Below are positions 18,673-28,843 of a stretch of DNA of 64,000 nt, in pieces. The notes beneath the pieces are model-generated. The model was given only the letters and a program-made list of their open reading frames with translations. It had not been told where the DNA came from and did not search any database. The translations under genes were made by a program, and so were the position numbers. Position 1 is the first letter of the stretch. Each line of letters begins with the position of its first letter. Source of the stretch: an uncultured Collinsella sp. (GTDB lineage: Bacteria > Actinomycetota > Coriobacteriia > Coriobacteriales > Coriobacteriaceae); NCBI GenBank assembly GCA_900542165.1, contig UQMM01000008.1:1-64000 (forward strand), read 5' to 3'.

Positions 18673-18708
18673 AAGGGCCCCGGTCGAATTCTCGGCCGGG
18701 GCCCTTTT
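18673..18708 (+). terminator. Terminator after rubredoxin
   Basis: AAGGGCCCCGG (18673-18683) pairs with CCGGGGCCCTT (18696-18706), then TT. Confidence 0.85.
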
Positions 18709-18733
18709 CCTCCGCCCCCAAGGGATCACTGTT
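18709..18733. repeat. Half copy of the GATCCG...CCCAAGGGATCA palindrome
   Basis: TTCCTCCG followed by CCCCAAGGGATCA matches, with small changes, the left half of the full palindrome at 41881-41942. Confidence 0.4.
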
Positions 18734-18776
18734 GCTGTTGGCCGATCTTGTCTGTTGTGAGTCCGGCCGACCTTTT

Positions 18777-18833
18777 GTCTCAATCTGTAACGTTTAACGG
18801 CTCAAAACGGGTCTTCCTGTTACAGATCGAGAC
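18777..18833. repeat. 57-bp palindromic element, copy 1 of 7
   Basis: Fifteen-base arms (GTCTCAATCTGTAAC and GTTACAGATCGAGAC, one mismatch) flank a 27-base centre. The total length is 57, as in all seven copies of this window. It lies downstream of rubredoxin and downstream of mntH on the other strand. Confidence 0.85.
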
Positions 18834-18860
18834 GTTTGTCTGGGTAGGTGCCCCGTCCCA

Positions 18861-20117
18861 TTACATCCCTGTCAACAACACGACATCGAGAATCGTCACG
18901 ATGGCGCCAATCCCTACAAGCAGCGCGTTGAGTGGGCGCGAGTTGGCGTATTTGCCCATGACGCGGGGTGAACTGGTGAGCCGTATGAGCACAAAGACCG
19001 TAATCGGTAGCTGAAGCGACAGCAGTGCCTGACTCCAGATGAGACCTTCAAAAGGATTTGGGACGACCAGGCACGCCGTCACTGCGCCGACGAAACAGGC
19101 CGCCACCCCGATCGAGGAATGTCGGTCGTGGATATCGTATTCCTCGTCGAACATGCCCGCAGTGACGGTTCCCGCCGCCATGCCCGCTGTCACGCTGCTC
19201 GATAGTCCCGCGAACAGCAGCGCTACCGCAAAGATGGTCGAGCTCGCCGGGCCCAAGATGGGGGAGAGCGTGGCCGCTGCGACGGCGAGGTCGTCTACGA
19301 CCATGCCATGCGCAAAGAAGGTCGTTGCGGCCAGGATGACCATGGCTGAGTTGATTGCCCAGCCCACGCCCATCGAAAAGAGCGTGTCGAAGAGCTCGTA
19401 GCGCAGACGCTCTTCGATAACCTGGTCGCCTTGGCCTTCGAAGTGCATGGATTGGATGACCTCGGAGTGTAGAAAGAGGTTGTGGGGCATAACGACCGCA
19501 CCCAGGACACTCACGATAATCGCAGCAGAGCCAGTGGGCATACTAGGCGTGATCCAGCTTGCGGCGGCTTGCGGCCAGTCGACCTTGACTAGTGCAAGCT
19601 CGGCCAAAAACGAGAGTCCTACCACGCCTACGAAGGCGATGATCCAGCGTTCGGCATGCTTGTAGGAGTTCGTCATGAGCATCGCCATCGATACTGTCGC
19701 CACGATGACGCAGCCCGCGCGCACGGGCAGCCCAAAGAGCATTTGAAGGGCAATCGCGCCGCCCAGGACCTCGGCCATGGCGGTGGCGATGGTCGCGAGA
19801 TAGGCGCTGGCGAGCACCGTGCGTCCCACGATGCGGGGGAGAAAGCGGGTCGTGGCCTCGGCAAGGCAGGCGCCCGTGGCGATACCCAGGTGCGCCGCGT
19901 TGTGCTGCAGCACGATGAGCATAATCGTGGACAGCGTGACGATCCACAGCAGCGCGTAGCCAAACTGCGAGCCCGCGGCCATATTGGAGGCCCAGTTGCC
20001 CGGGTCGATAAAGCCGACGGTCACGAGCAGCCCGGGGCCGATATGCCGCGCAATGTCTAGGCCTCCGTGACCACCGGTGCGTCGGGAGCCAAAGTGTTGT
20101 TTGAGATGGTTGAGCAT
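18861..20117 (-). CDS. mntH: NRAMP-family divalent metal (Mn/Fe) transporter
   Basis: A 418-residue membrane protein of the NRAMP family that imports Mn2+ or Fe2+ with protons. The helix 1 signature DPGNWASNMAAGSQFGYAL (residues about 40-58) carries the metal-binding Asp and Asn, and the helix 6 region VLGAVVMPHNLFLHSEVIQ near 205 has the conserved MPHN. Eleven hydrophobic segments can be traced. The ATG at 20117 follows CAGGAGCG; an upstream ATG adds 12 residues without a better site. It lies 75 bases downstream of gpmA on the same strand and is probably co-transcribed. Confidence 0.93.
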   Translation of the reverse strand: MLNHLKQHFGSRRTGGHGGLDIARHIGPGLLVTVGFIDPGNWASNMAAGSQFGYALLWIVTLSTIMLIVLQHNAAHLGIATGACLAEATTRFLPRIVGRTVLASAYLATIATAMAEVLGGAIALQMLFGLPVRAGCVIVATVSMAMLMTNSYKHAERWIIAFVGVVGLSFLAELALVKVDWPQAAASWITPSMPTGSAAIIVSVLGAVVMPHNLFLHSEVIQSMHFEGQGDQVIEERLRYELFDTLFSMGVGWAINSAMVILAATTFFAHGMVVDDLAVAAATLSPILGPASSTIFAVALLFAGLSSSVTAGMAAGTVTAGMFDEEYDIHDRHSSIGVAACFVGAVTACLVVPNPFEGLIWSQALLSLQLPITVFVLIRLTSSPRVMGKYANSRPLNALLVGIGAIVTILDVVLLTGM

Positions 20118-20192
20118 GGTGCGCTCCTGCGTATGGGCGGCATGACGTCGCATCTGGGTCGTGCGGCGCCACGCGTCGGATTTGGGTTGGGG

Positions 20193-20966
20193 CTAATTGT
20201 GCGCTTTGCCCTGATTGGCCACGGCGTCGATCTTGGCGGCGATGGTCGCCGGATCGCCGATGTAGCGCTTGTCGAGGACATTGAAATCGGTATCGAAGGT
20301 GTAGACGAGCGGCACTCCGGTGGGGATGTTGACCTTGAGGATCTCCTCGGGCGTGAGGTGCTCGAGCTTCATGACGAGTGAGCGCAGGGAGTTGCCGTGC
20401 GCGGCGATGAGTACGCGCTTGCCGGCGAGCATCTGGGGGCGAATCTCGTCTTCGAAATAAGGCCAGGCGCGGGCTATCGTGTCCTTGAGGCACTCGGTAT
20501 AGGGCAGCTGATCGGGCGCGACGTCGCGGTATTGCTCCTGGGTGTGGGGGTCGCGACTGTCGCCCGGCTCGAGCGCCGGCGGGCAGACATCGAAGGAACG
20601 GCGCCAGATGAGCACCTGCTCGTCGCCGTGCTCCGCCGCGGCATCGGCCTTGTTGAGACCCTGCAACGCGCCATAGTGGCGCTCGTTGAGCTTCCAGGAT
20701 TTGATGACGGGCAGCCACTCGCGATCCATTTGGCCGAGCACGATGTTGAGGGTGTGGATCGCGCGCTTGAGGCGCGAAGTGTAGCAGACGTCAAAGTCGA
20801 AACCGGCTTCTTTGAGGGCTCGACCGCCTGCGGCGGCTTCTTCGCGGCCCGTGTCGGTGAGCTCTACGTCGGTCCAGCCGGTGAACAGGTTGAGTTTGTT
20901 CCACTCCGACTCTCCGTGGCGGATAAGGACGAGTTGGATCGTCTGCCGGTCTGTCTGGTTTGCCAT
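20193..20966 (-). CDS. gpmA: 2,3-bisphosphoglycerate-dependent phosphoglycerate mutase
   Basis: A 257-residue cytosolic enzyme interconverting 3- and 2-phosphoglycerate in glycolysis. The phosphohistidine motif LVLIRHGESEWNKLNLFTGW is at residues about 12-31, TSRLKRAIHT near 66, ERHYGALQGLNKAD near 90, and the second catalytic His in LIAAHGNSLRSLV near 185. AAGGAGG lies 6 bases before ATG 20966. It precedes mntH. Confidence 0.95.
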   Translation of the reverse strand: MANQTDRQTIQLVLIRHGESEWNKLNLFTGWTDVELTDTGREEAAAGGRALKEAGFDFDVCYTSRLKRAIHTLNIVLGQMDREWLPVIKSWKLNERHYGALQGLNKADAAAEHGDEQVLIWRRSFDVCPPALEPGDSRDPHTQEQYRDVAPDQLPYTECLKDTIARAWPYFEDEIRPQMLAGKRVLIAAHGNSLRSLVMKLEHLTPEEILKVNIPTGVPLVYTFDTDFNVLDKRYIGDPATIAAKIDAVANQGKAHN

Positions 20967-21105
20967 AGGGGCCTCCTTAATGTGGCACGGCATGCGTGCC
21001 GTTTGTTTGACGCCGCAAAGGATACCCGTTTTAGGCTCAAAAGTTAACCAAGACTAACAAAATTATTGTATTTGAATAGGATGGTGAAAGGGGGGTTACC
21101 GAAAT

Positions 21106-21162
21106 GTCTTGATCTGTAACAACTAGGGATGGAAATTGGGTCTAGGTGTTACAGATTGAGAC
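21106..21162. repeat. 57-bp palindromic element, copy 2 of 7
   Basis: GTCTTGATCTGTAAC (21106-21120) and GTTACAGATTGAGAC (21148-21162) flank a 27-base centre. It lies between the divergent gpmA and gltB genes; the rest of that 380-base gap shows no gene. Confidence 0.85.
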
Positions 21163-21346
21163 GTTTGAAGAGGTGAGTTTGCAGGCCGAACTTGGGGCCT
21201 ATGTTGTCGCCCTTGAGGTCGGCGGTGTCCACTCGTAGGGCGCGCGTTACGCGATTGTTTCGAAACGGGTGGGAAACACAACGGGCCGGCGATGCTCCTA
21301 GTATGCCTAGTCAACTGACTGTCTAAATATCTAGGGGAGGATCGCG

Positions 21347-24300
21347 ATGCAGGCAGATTCCGCTCAGCAGCAGGGCCTTTATCGCCCCGAATTCGACCAC
21401 GATGCATGTGGCATCGGCGCGCTTGCCGATATCAACGGCGAGCGCCATCACCAGATTCTGGACGACGCACTGTCCATTCTGGTCAACTTGGAGCACCGCG
21501 GTGGCACCGGACTCGAGAAGAACACCGGCGACGGCGCCGGAATCCTGTTCCAGGTTCCGCATCACTTTTTCCGTAAAGAGGCCCAAAAGTGCGGCCAGAT
21601 TCTGCCGGCAGAGGGCGACTATGGCGTGGCCATGCTGTTCTTCCCGCAGGACGACAAGGGCGTAGAGGATGCCCGCCGCGTGTTTGAGGAGGGTTGCGCC
21701 GAGGCCGGCGTGCCGCTGCTCTTTTGGCGTGAGGTGCCGGTCGATCCGCACGACCTGGGTGAGACGGCGCGTGCCTGCATGCCCACTATCCTGCAGGCCT
21801 TCCTGGGCCGTCCGGACGACACGCCGGCGGGTGACGCCTTCGAGCGTCGCCTGTACGTGTGCCGCCGCACCATCGAGAAGAAGGCCGACGCCGAGTTTGC
21901 CCTGCGAGACAAGATCTTCTACGTGTGCTCCATGAGCTCGCGCACCATCGTGTACAAGGGCATGCTGGTCGCCACACAGATGCGCCGCTTCTTCATAGAC
22001 CTCAACGACGCCGCCGTCAAGACGGCGGTGGCGCTCGTCCACTCGCGCTACTCCACCAACACCACGCCCAGCTGGGAGCGCGCGCATCCCAACCGCTTTA
22101 TCATCCACAACGGCGAGATCAACACCCTCAAGGGCAATGTCAACTGGATTCGCGCCCGCGAACCCAACCTGTACAGTCCCGTGTTGCAGCACGATCTTGA
22201 GCGCGTGATGCCCATCATCAACCGCGAGGGCTCCGACTCCGCGATTCTGGACAACGTGCTCGAGTTCTTGGTCATGAACGGTCGCCCGCTCACGCGTGCC
22301 GCGTCCATGCTGCTGCCCGAGCCGTGGGACCACAACGACAATCTGAGCGAGGAGCGCCGCGCCTACGACGCCTACCAGTCCATGCTCATGGAGCCGTGGG
22401 ACGGTCCGGCGGCCATCGCCTTTACCGATGGCCGTACCCTGGGCGCCGCCCTCGACCGTAACGGCCTGCGTCCCGCCCGCTATTATGTGACGCGCGACGG
22501 TCGCTTTATGCTGGCGAGCGAGGTGGGCACCATCGAGGTGAGCCCCGAGAACATTCTGACGAGCGGTTGCCTGGGACCGGGTCAGATGCTCGAGGTTGAT
22601 TTTGCCCGCGGCCGCGTGATCTACAATGACGAGCTGCGCGCCCGTTACGCCAAGGAAAAGCCCTACCGTGATTGGATTGCCGAGGAGACACTGACCGTCG
22701 ACGCGCTCGATGAGCCCGTTTCGGCAACGTCCGCCGAGGACGCCGAGGTGCCCGCCGCCGTGCGTATGGCCAAGCTCGGCTACCACTGGGATGACGTCGA
22801 CGAGGTCGTGCGTCCCATGGCCCAGCAGGGCAAGGCCCCGCTCGCCTCGATGGGCATTGACGCGCCGCTGGCCTGCCTGTCCAAGAAGACGCGTTCGTTC
22901 TTTGACTACTTCTATCAGCTGTTCGCCCAGGTCACGAATCCGCCGATCGATGCCCTGCGCGAGCACATGGTGACTTCGACCACGCTCTACCTGGGCAACC
23001 ACGGCAACCTGCTCGAGGACTCCCGCACGGCCTGCCAGCTGGTGCGCCTGGAGCGCCCGTTGCTCAACGAGGAGGAGTTCGAGCGTATCTGCGCCATCGA
23101 CCGCGTGGGCTTTAAGACTCGTCGCTTCCGTGCCGTCTACCGCCGCGACGCCGGCGAGGGCGCGCTGCAGGCTGCGCTCAAGCAGCTTGCAGAGGACGTC
23201 GAGGCTGCGGTCCGTGACGGCGTGAACATCGTGGTGTTGAGTGATCGTGCCGCTGCGGGCGAGGTGCCCGTGCCCTCGCTGCTCGCCGTGGGCTGCGTGC
23301 ACAACCACCTCATCCGCGCCGGCGTGCGTACCTTTGCAGATATCGTGGTGGAGTGCGGCGACGCCGTGTCCCCGCATGACTTTGCGGCACTGGTGGGCTA
23401 CTCCGCGAGCGGCATCTATCCGTACAACGCACATGCGTGCATCCGCGATCTGGCGGCACGCGGCGACCTGGACGTGACGGCCGAGCAGGGTATCGCCAAC
23501 TACAACAAGGCCGCGACGGCGGGCATCGTCTCCATCATGTCCAAGATGGGCATCTCCACGGTGCAGAGCTACCATTCGGCGCAGATCTTCGAGGCCGTGG
23601 GCTTTACGCCGGAGTTCGTCAACGCGTACTTCGCCGGCACGGTGAGCCGTGTGGGCGGTATGGGCGTCGAGGACGTTGAGCGCGAGCAGAATGAGCGCTA
23701 TGACGCCGCGCTCGCCATCCTTAAGAGCCCAGCTCCCGATCAACTGCCTACGCTGGGCCTGACCAAGTGGCGCCCGCTCGGTGGCGAGGATCACCTGATC
23801 GACCCCCAGACCGTCTACCTGCTGCAGACTGCCTGCCGCGAGGACAGCTACGACACTTTTAAGGAGTACAGCGCCCGCCTGCACCGCACCGGCCGTGCCG
23901 TGCGCCTGCGCGACCTGCTGGACTTTGATGCCAGCGGCCACACCCCGGTGGCACTCGACGAGGTCGAGCCTGCGCTCAACATCGTCCGCCGCTTTAACAC
24001 CGGCGCCATGTCGTATGGCTCCATCAGCAAAGAGGCGCACGAGTGCATGGCCATCGCCATGAACCGCCTGCACGGCCGTTCCAACTCCGGCGAGGGCGGC
24101 GAGGATCCGCGTCGCGAGACCCCGCTGGCTAACGGCGACTCCAAGAACTCCGCGATCAAGCAGGTGGCAAGCGCACGCTTTGGCGTGACGAGCCGCTACC
24201 TGTGCAGCGCCTTTGAGATTCAGATTAAGATGGCCCAGGGCGCCAAGCCCGGCGAGGGCGGCCACCTGCCCGGCAAGAAGGTCTATCCCTGGATCGCCGA

Positions 24301-26053
24301 GGTCCGTCAGTCCACGCCCGGCATCGGCCTGATCTCGCCTCCGCCGCACCACGATATCTACTCCATCGAGGACCTGGCAGAGCTTATCTTCGATCTTAAG
24401 AACGCCAACCCCGGCGCGCGCGTGTCGGTCAAGCTGGTCAGCGAGGCCGGCGTCGGCACCATCGCCACCGGTGTGGCCAAGGGTGCCGCCGACAAGATCT
24501 TGATCAGCGGTCATAACGGCGGCTCGGGTGCCGCGGCGCGCGACTCCATTTGGCACGCCGGCTTGCCGCTGGAGCTCGGCCTTGCCGAGGCCCAGCAGAC
24601 GTTGCTGCAAAACGGCCTGCGCTCACGCGTGGTGCTCGAGGCCGACGGCAAGCTCATGGACGGCACCGATGTTGCCGTCGCCTGCCTGCTGGGTGCCGAG
24701 GAGTTTGGCTTTGCGACCATGCCTCTCATCTCCATGGGTTGCCTCATGCAGCGCGACTGCCAGCAGGATACCTGCCCGGCCGGCATCGCCACGCAAAACT
24801 GCCGCCTGCGTCGCGGCTTCCGCGGCAAGCCCGAGCACGTTGAGCACTTTATGCTCTTTGTTGCCGAGCAGCTGCGCGAGGTCATGGCGAGCCTGGGCTT
24901 CCGCACCGTCGACGAGATGGTCGGCCACCCCGAGTGCTTGCGCCAGATCGAGGTCCCGGGCAACCGTAAGGCCAACCTGCTCGATCTGTCGCCCGTGCTG
25001 GCGAGCGCGACCTGTGAGTTCGGTGCCCATATCCCGGGTGCCGACGGCCGCCACTTCCTGCCGCAGATGGCCGCGGACAGCGAGCTCGACAAGACGCTCG
25101 ACTCCACGCTGTTTGTGCCCTATACGGCCGATGCCCGTGCGCACCTGCGTCCGATTCGCTTCCGCGCCGATATTGCCAACGTCAACCGCTGCGTGGGCAC
25201 CATCCTGGGCAACGCGGTGACCAAGGCGCATCCCGAGGGTCTGCCCGCCGGCTCCATTACCATCGATTGCGATGGCTCGGCCGGTCAGAGCTTTGGCGCC
25301 TTCCTGCCGCGTGGCATTACGCTCAACGTGTGCGGCGACGCCAACGACTACTTTGGCAAGGGCCTTTCGGGCGGCGAGGTGTCGGTGCGCCCCAACCCGC
25401 ATGCGACCTACAAGTTCGACGAGAACATCATCGTGGGCAACGTTGCGTTCTTTGGTGCCACGAGCGGCCGCGGCTTCATTAACGGTCTTGCCGGCCAGCG
25501 CTTTGGCGTTCGCAACTCCGGCGCCACCGTGGTGGTCGAGGGCTGCGGCAACCACGGCTGCGAGTACATGACGGGCGGCCTGGCGCTCATCCTGGGCGAG
25601 GTCGGGCAGAACTTCGCCGCCGGTATGACAGGCGGCGTGGCCTACGTCTTTGACCAGTACGGCACGCTCGATGCCCGTGTGAACCACGAGAGCGTTGAGC
25701 TCAAGGCCCCGACGGCCGGCGAGCTGGCACAGATTCGTGCGCTCATCCAAGAGCACGTGGACGCGACGCAGAGCCCGCGCGGCATTAAGCTGCTCTACAG
25801 CTTTGAGACGATGAGCAAGCACTTTGTGAAGGTCATTCCGACTGAGTACGAACGCGTGCTGGCGATTGTCGCTGCGGCCGAGGCCGTGGGCAAGACGCAT
25901 GCGCAGGCTGAGGAGCTGGCGTTTGACATTGTGACCGGTCGCGCGAGCGCCGCGGATGTCGCTCGCTTTGATGTCGCGGGCGGTGCGGCTGGCGCGGGTG
26001 TTGCGCCCGTGGCCGCTACCGGTTCTGTTGCTTCGACCAAGAAGGAGGCGTAA
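21347..26053 (+). CDS. gltB: Glutamate synthase large (alpha) subunit
   Basis: A 1568-residue enzyme that moves the amide nitrogen of glutamine to 2-oxoglutarate. Domains in order: class II glutaminase starting at the processed Cys21 (FDHDACGIG; residues 1-20 form the usual propeptide), with ERRGG-like EHRGGTG and HSRYSTNT; central domain; FMN-binding synthase domain with TGAMSYGSISKEAH near 885 and the 3Fe-4S cysteines in CLMQRDCQQDTCPAG near 1145; and the C-terminal beta-helix (GXGXG-type repeats, residues about 1300-1500). Length is normal for bacterial large subunits. GGGGAGG lies before ATG 21347. gltD follows after 5 bases. Confidence 0.96.
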   Translation: MQADSAQQQGLYRPEFDHDACGIGALADINGERHHQILDDALSILVNLEHRGGTGLEKNTGDGAGILFQVPHHFFRKEAQKCGQILPAEGDYGVAMLFFPQDDKGVEDARRVFEEGCAEAGVPLLFWREVPVDPHDLGETARACMPTILQAFLGRPDDTPAGDAFERRLYVCRRTIEKKADAEFALRDKIFYVCSMSSRTIVYKGMLVATQMRRFFIDLNDAAVKTAVALVHSRYSTNTTPSWERAHPNRFIIHNGEINTLKGNVNWIRAREPNLYSPVLQHDLERVMPIINREGSDSAILDNVLEFLVMNGRPLTRAASMLLPEPWDHNDNLSEERRAYDAYQSMLMEPWDGPAAIAFTDGRTLGAALDRNGLRPARYYVTRDGRFMLASEVGTIEVSPENILTSGCLGPGQMLEVDFARGRVIYNDELRARYAKEKPYRDWIAEETLTVDALDEPVSATSAEDAEVPAAVRMAKLGYHWDDVDEVVRPMAQQGKAPLASMGIDAPLACLSKKTRSFFDYFYQLFAQVTNPPIDALREHMVTSTTLYLGNHGNLLEDSRTACQLVRLERPLLNEEEFERICAIDRVGFKTRRFRAVYRRDAGEGALQAALKQLAEDVEAAVRDGVNIVVLSDRAAAGEVPVPSLLAVGCVHNHLIRAGVRTFADIVVECGDAVSPHDFAALVGYSASGIYPYNAHACIRDLAARGDLDVTAEQGIANYNKAATAGIVSIMSKMGISTVQSYHSAQIFEAVGFTPEFVNAYFAGTVSRVGGMGVEDVEREQNERYDAALAILKSPAPDQLPTLGLTKWRPLGGEDHLIDPQTVYLLQTACREDSYDTFKEYSARLHRTGRAVRLRDLLDFDASGHTPVALDEVEPALNIVRRFNTGAMSYGSISKEAHECMAIAMNRLHGRSNSGEGGEDPRRETPLANGDSKNSAIKQVASARFGVTSRYLCSAFEIQIKMAQGAKPGEGGHLPGKKVYPWIAEVRQSTPGIGLISPPPHHDIYSIEDLAELIFDLKNANPGARVSVKLVSEAGVGTIATGVAKGAADKILISGHNGGSGAAARDSIWHAGLPLELGLAEAQQTLLQNGLRSRVVLEADGKLMDGTDVAVACLLGAEEFGFATMPLISMGCLMQRDCQQDTCPAGIATQNCRLRRGFRGKPEHVEHFMLFVAEQLREVMASLGFRTVDEMVGHPECLRQIEVPGNRKANLLDLSPVLASATCEFGAHIPGADGRHFLPQMAADSELDKTLDSTLFVPYTADARAHLRPIRFRADIANVNRCVGTILGNAVTKAHPEGLPAGSITIDCDGSAGQSFGAFLPRGITLNVCGDANDYFGKGLSGGEVSVRPNPHATYKFDENIIVGNVAFFGATSGRGFINGLAGQRFGVRNSGATVVVEGCGNHGCEYMTGGLALILGEVGQNFAAGMTGGVAYVFDQYGTLDARVNHESVELKAPTAGELAQIRALIQEHVDATQSPRGIKLLYSFETMSKHFVKVIPTEYERVLAIVAAAEAVGKTHAQAEELAFDIVTGRASAADVARFDVAGGAAGAGVAPVAATGSVASTKKEA

Positions 26054-26058
26054 GTGCC

Positions 26059-27540
<1,482 letters not shown>

Positions 27541-27557
27541 AGTAGTCATTTAAGAAC

Positions 27558-27598
27558 GTCCCCAATGACTAGTCATTTTTTGTCTAGTCGTTGGGGAC
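27558..27598. repeat. GTCCCC/GGGGAC palindrome with internal terminator-like hairpin
   Basis: GTCCCCAATGACTAG (27558-27572) pairs with CTAGTCGTTGGGGAC (27584-27598) with one mismatch. Inside, AATGACTAGTCATT is itself self-complementary and followed by T's, so on the plus strand this may also end gltBD transcripts. The remaining 300 bases up to 27893 show no gene. Confidence 0.7.
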
Positions 27599-27893
27599 AC
27601 TCTTTGCGAGCGATTTGCCCGTTTGTCGACGCGCGAGTGTCCATTCGGCGTCTTCTTGAGCTGTGGCGCTCTGCTGTTTCTGTGATGGCCGGGGGCGTTT
27701 GGCTCAAAAGGACGGGTTTGCCGTCTATGTTTACCTGCGGTTTTGTTGCGGTGCGCATTTTCGGTCAAGCATCCCGTCAAGTGTTTGGTCAGCATCTGGT
27801 TTGCAGCCGGAGGCCTATTTTGCCCGCGCTGGTCGTGGCTGCCCACCCTCCTCGTAAGCTCAAATTGAGGTCTATCAGTTTGAGGAGGATGCC

Positions 27894-28601
27894 ATGACTG
27901 ACCACGTTTTAGACCGAGCGCAGCTAGCCGAAGCCGTCGGCAACGATATTGCCGACATGGCCCATTTTTGGATGCTGCGGAAGTTCCAGTTTTTGGAGCC
28001 GGCGCGCGAACAGTTCGAGATCATTGTCGACCCATGGCTCAGCTATTGCACCGAGCCTTCGCAAAACGAAATCATGGCCTACAACATGGCATTTTCCGAT
28101 TGGCTGCTCTTCGAGCGCCCCTATCGCCATGGCAAGACGCTGCTCGAGCTGTATGTTGACGAGCCGCCGGCATCGCTTTTGCCTGCCTCGCTCAAGCGGC
28201 TCGAACAGGTACGCGACACGCAGTATTTCTCGCGCTTTGGCATTTTGGACAAGGATCCTGCGACTGGTATGGTCGCGCTGAAGGACGCGCGCACCGATCA
28301 TCGCTTTGATGTCTACGACCCGCATATCGTGCAAAAGGAGCATTGGAGCGACGGCGCGATTGCGGTGCGGCTCGCGTGCGTCGACGATGTCTGGCTGACG
28401 GCGGGGCAGCTCTACCTGTATGACATCGCGCGGCTGAGCGATACGGCGGTCGACGGGCCGGGTGCGGTGCATCCAGAGGATTTGGAAGATGGTTTTGACA
28501 CCTCGCGCATCAGCTTTTACCTGCGTCTGGTCCGCGACATCATGGGCGCCCAGGGGCGCTACGTGAAGTCGCTCAACATCTACGAGCAGGAGTGGGAGTA
28601 G
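27894..28601 (+). CDS. Uncharacterised soluble protein
   Basis: A 235-residue acidic protein, ATG 27894 with GAGGAGG 4 bases upstream. No signal peptide or membrane segment. It opens with a helical region (LAEAVGNDIADMAHFWMLRKFQFLEP), followed by a Trp- and Tyr-rich part (WLSYCTEPSQNEIMAYNMAFSDWLLF) and beta-rich blocks (FGILDKDPATGMVALKD; YDPHIVQKEHWSDGAIAVRLACVDDVWLTAGQLYLYD). The last two blocks look like a small ligand- or RNA-binding fold, but I do not recognise a family. Short motif CTCAAATTGAG and TTTGAGG upstream could be an operator. It stands alone between gltD and an amidohydrolase. Confidence 0.75.
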   Translation: MTDHVLDRAQLAEAVGNDIADMAHFWMLRKFQFLEPAREQFEIIVDPWLSYCTEPSQNEIMAYNMAFSDWLLFERPYRHGKTLLELYVDEPPASLLPASLKRLEQVRDTQYFSRFGILDKDPATGMVALKDARTDHRFDVYDPHIVQKEHWSDGAIAVRLACVDDVWLTAGQLYLYDIARLSDTAVDGPGAVHPEDLEDGFDTSRISFYLRLVRDIMGAQGRYVKSLNIYEQEWE

Positions 28602-28637
28602 GGGATGTGACTGGCGTCGCCCTGCTGCCCTGACTTT

Positions 28638-28694
28638 GTCTCAATCTGTAACGTTTGGCGGCTGTTTGGGCCCGTAACTGTTACAGATCGAGAC
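28638..28694. repeat. 57-bp palindromic element, copy 3 of 7
   Basis: GTCTCAATCTGTAAC (28638-28652) and GTTACAGATCGAGAC (28680-28694) flank a 27-base centre. It lies 36 bases after the gene at 27894. Confidence 0.85.
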
Positions 28695-28843
28695 ATTCCC
28701 CTGATGTTGCTGGGGTGGGGCTGCAACGTATTTCGTCCCCCACATCCCCTCTTCCCTCCGTTAACCGATATGCTCGACTTTAGGTCGCTGCATTAGGTGA
28801 TAATGGACAAATGTTCATGTTAATCGTGAGGGAGGAGCTCGAT

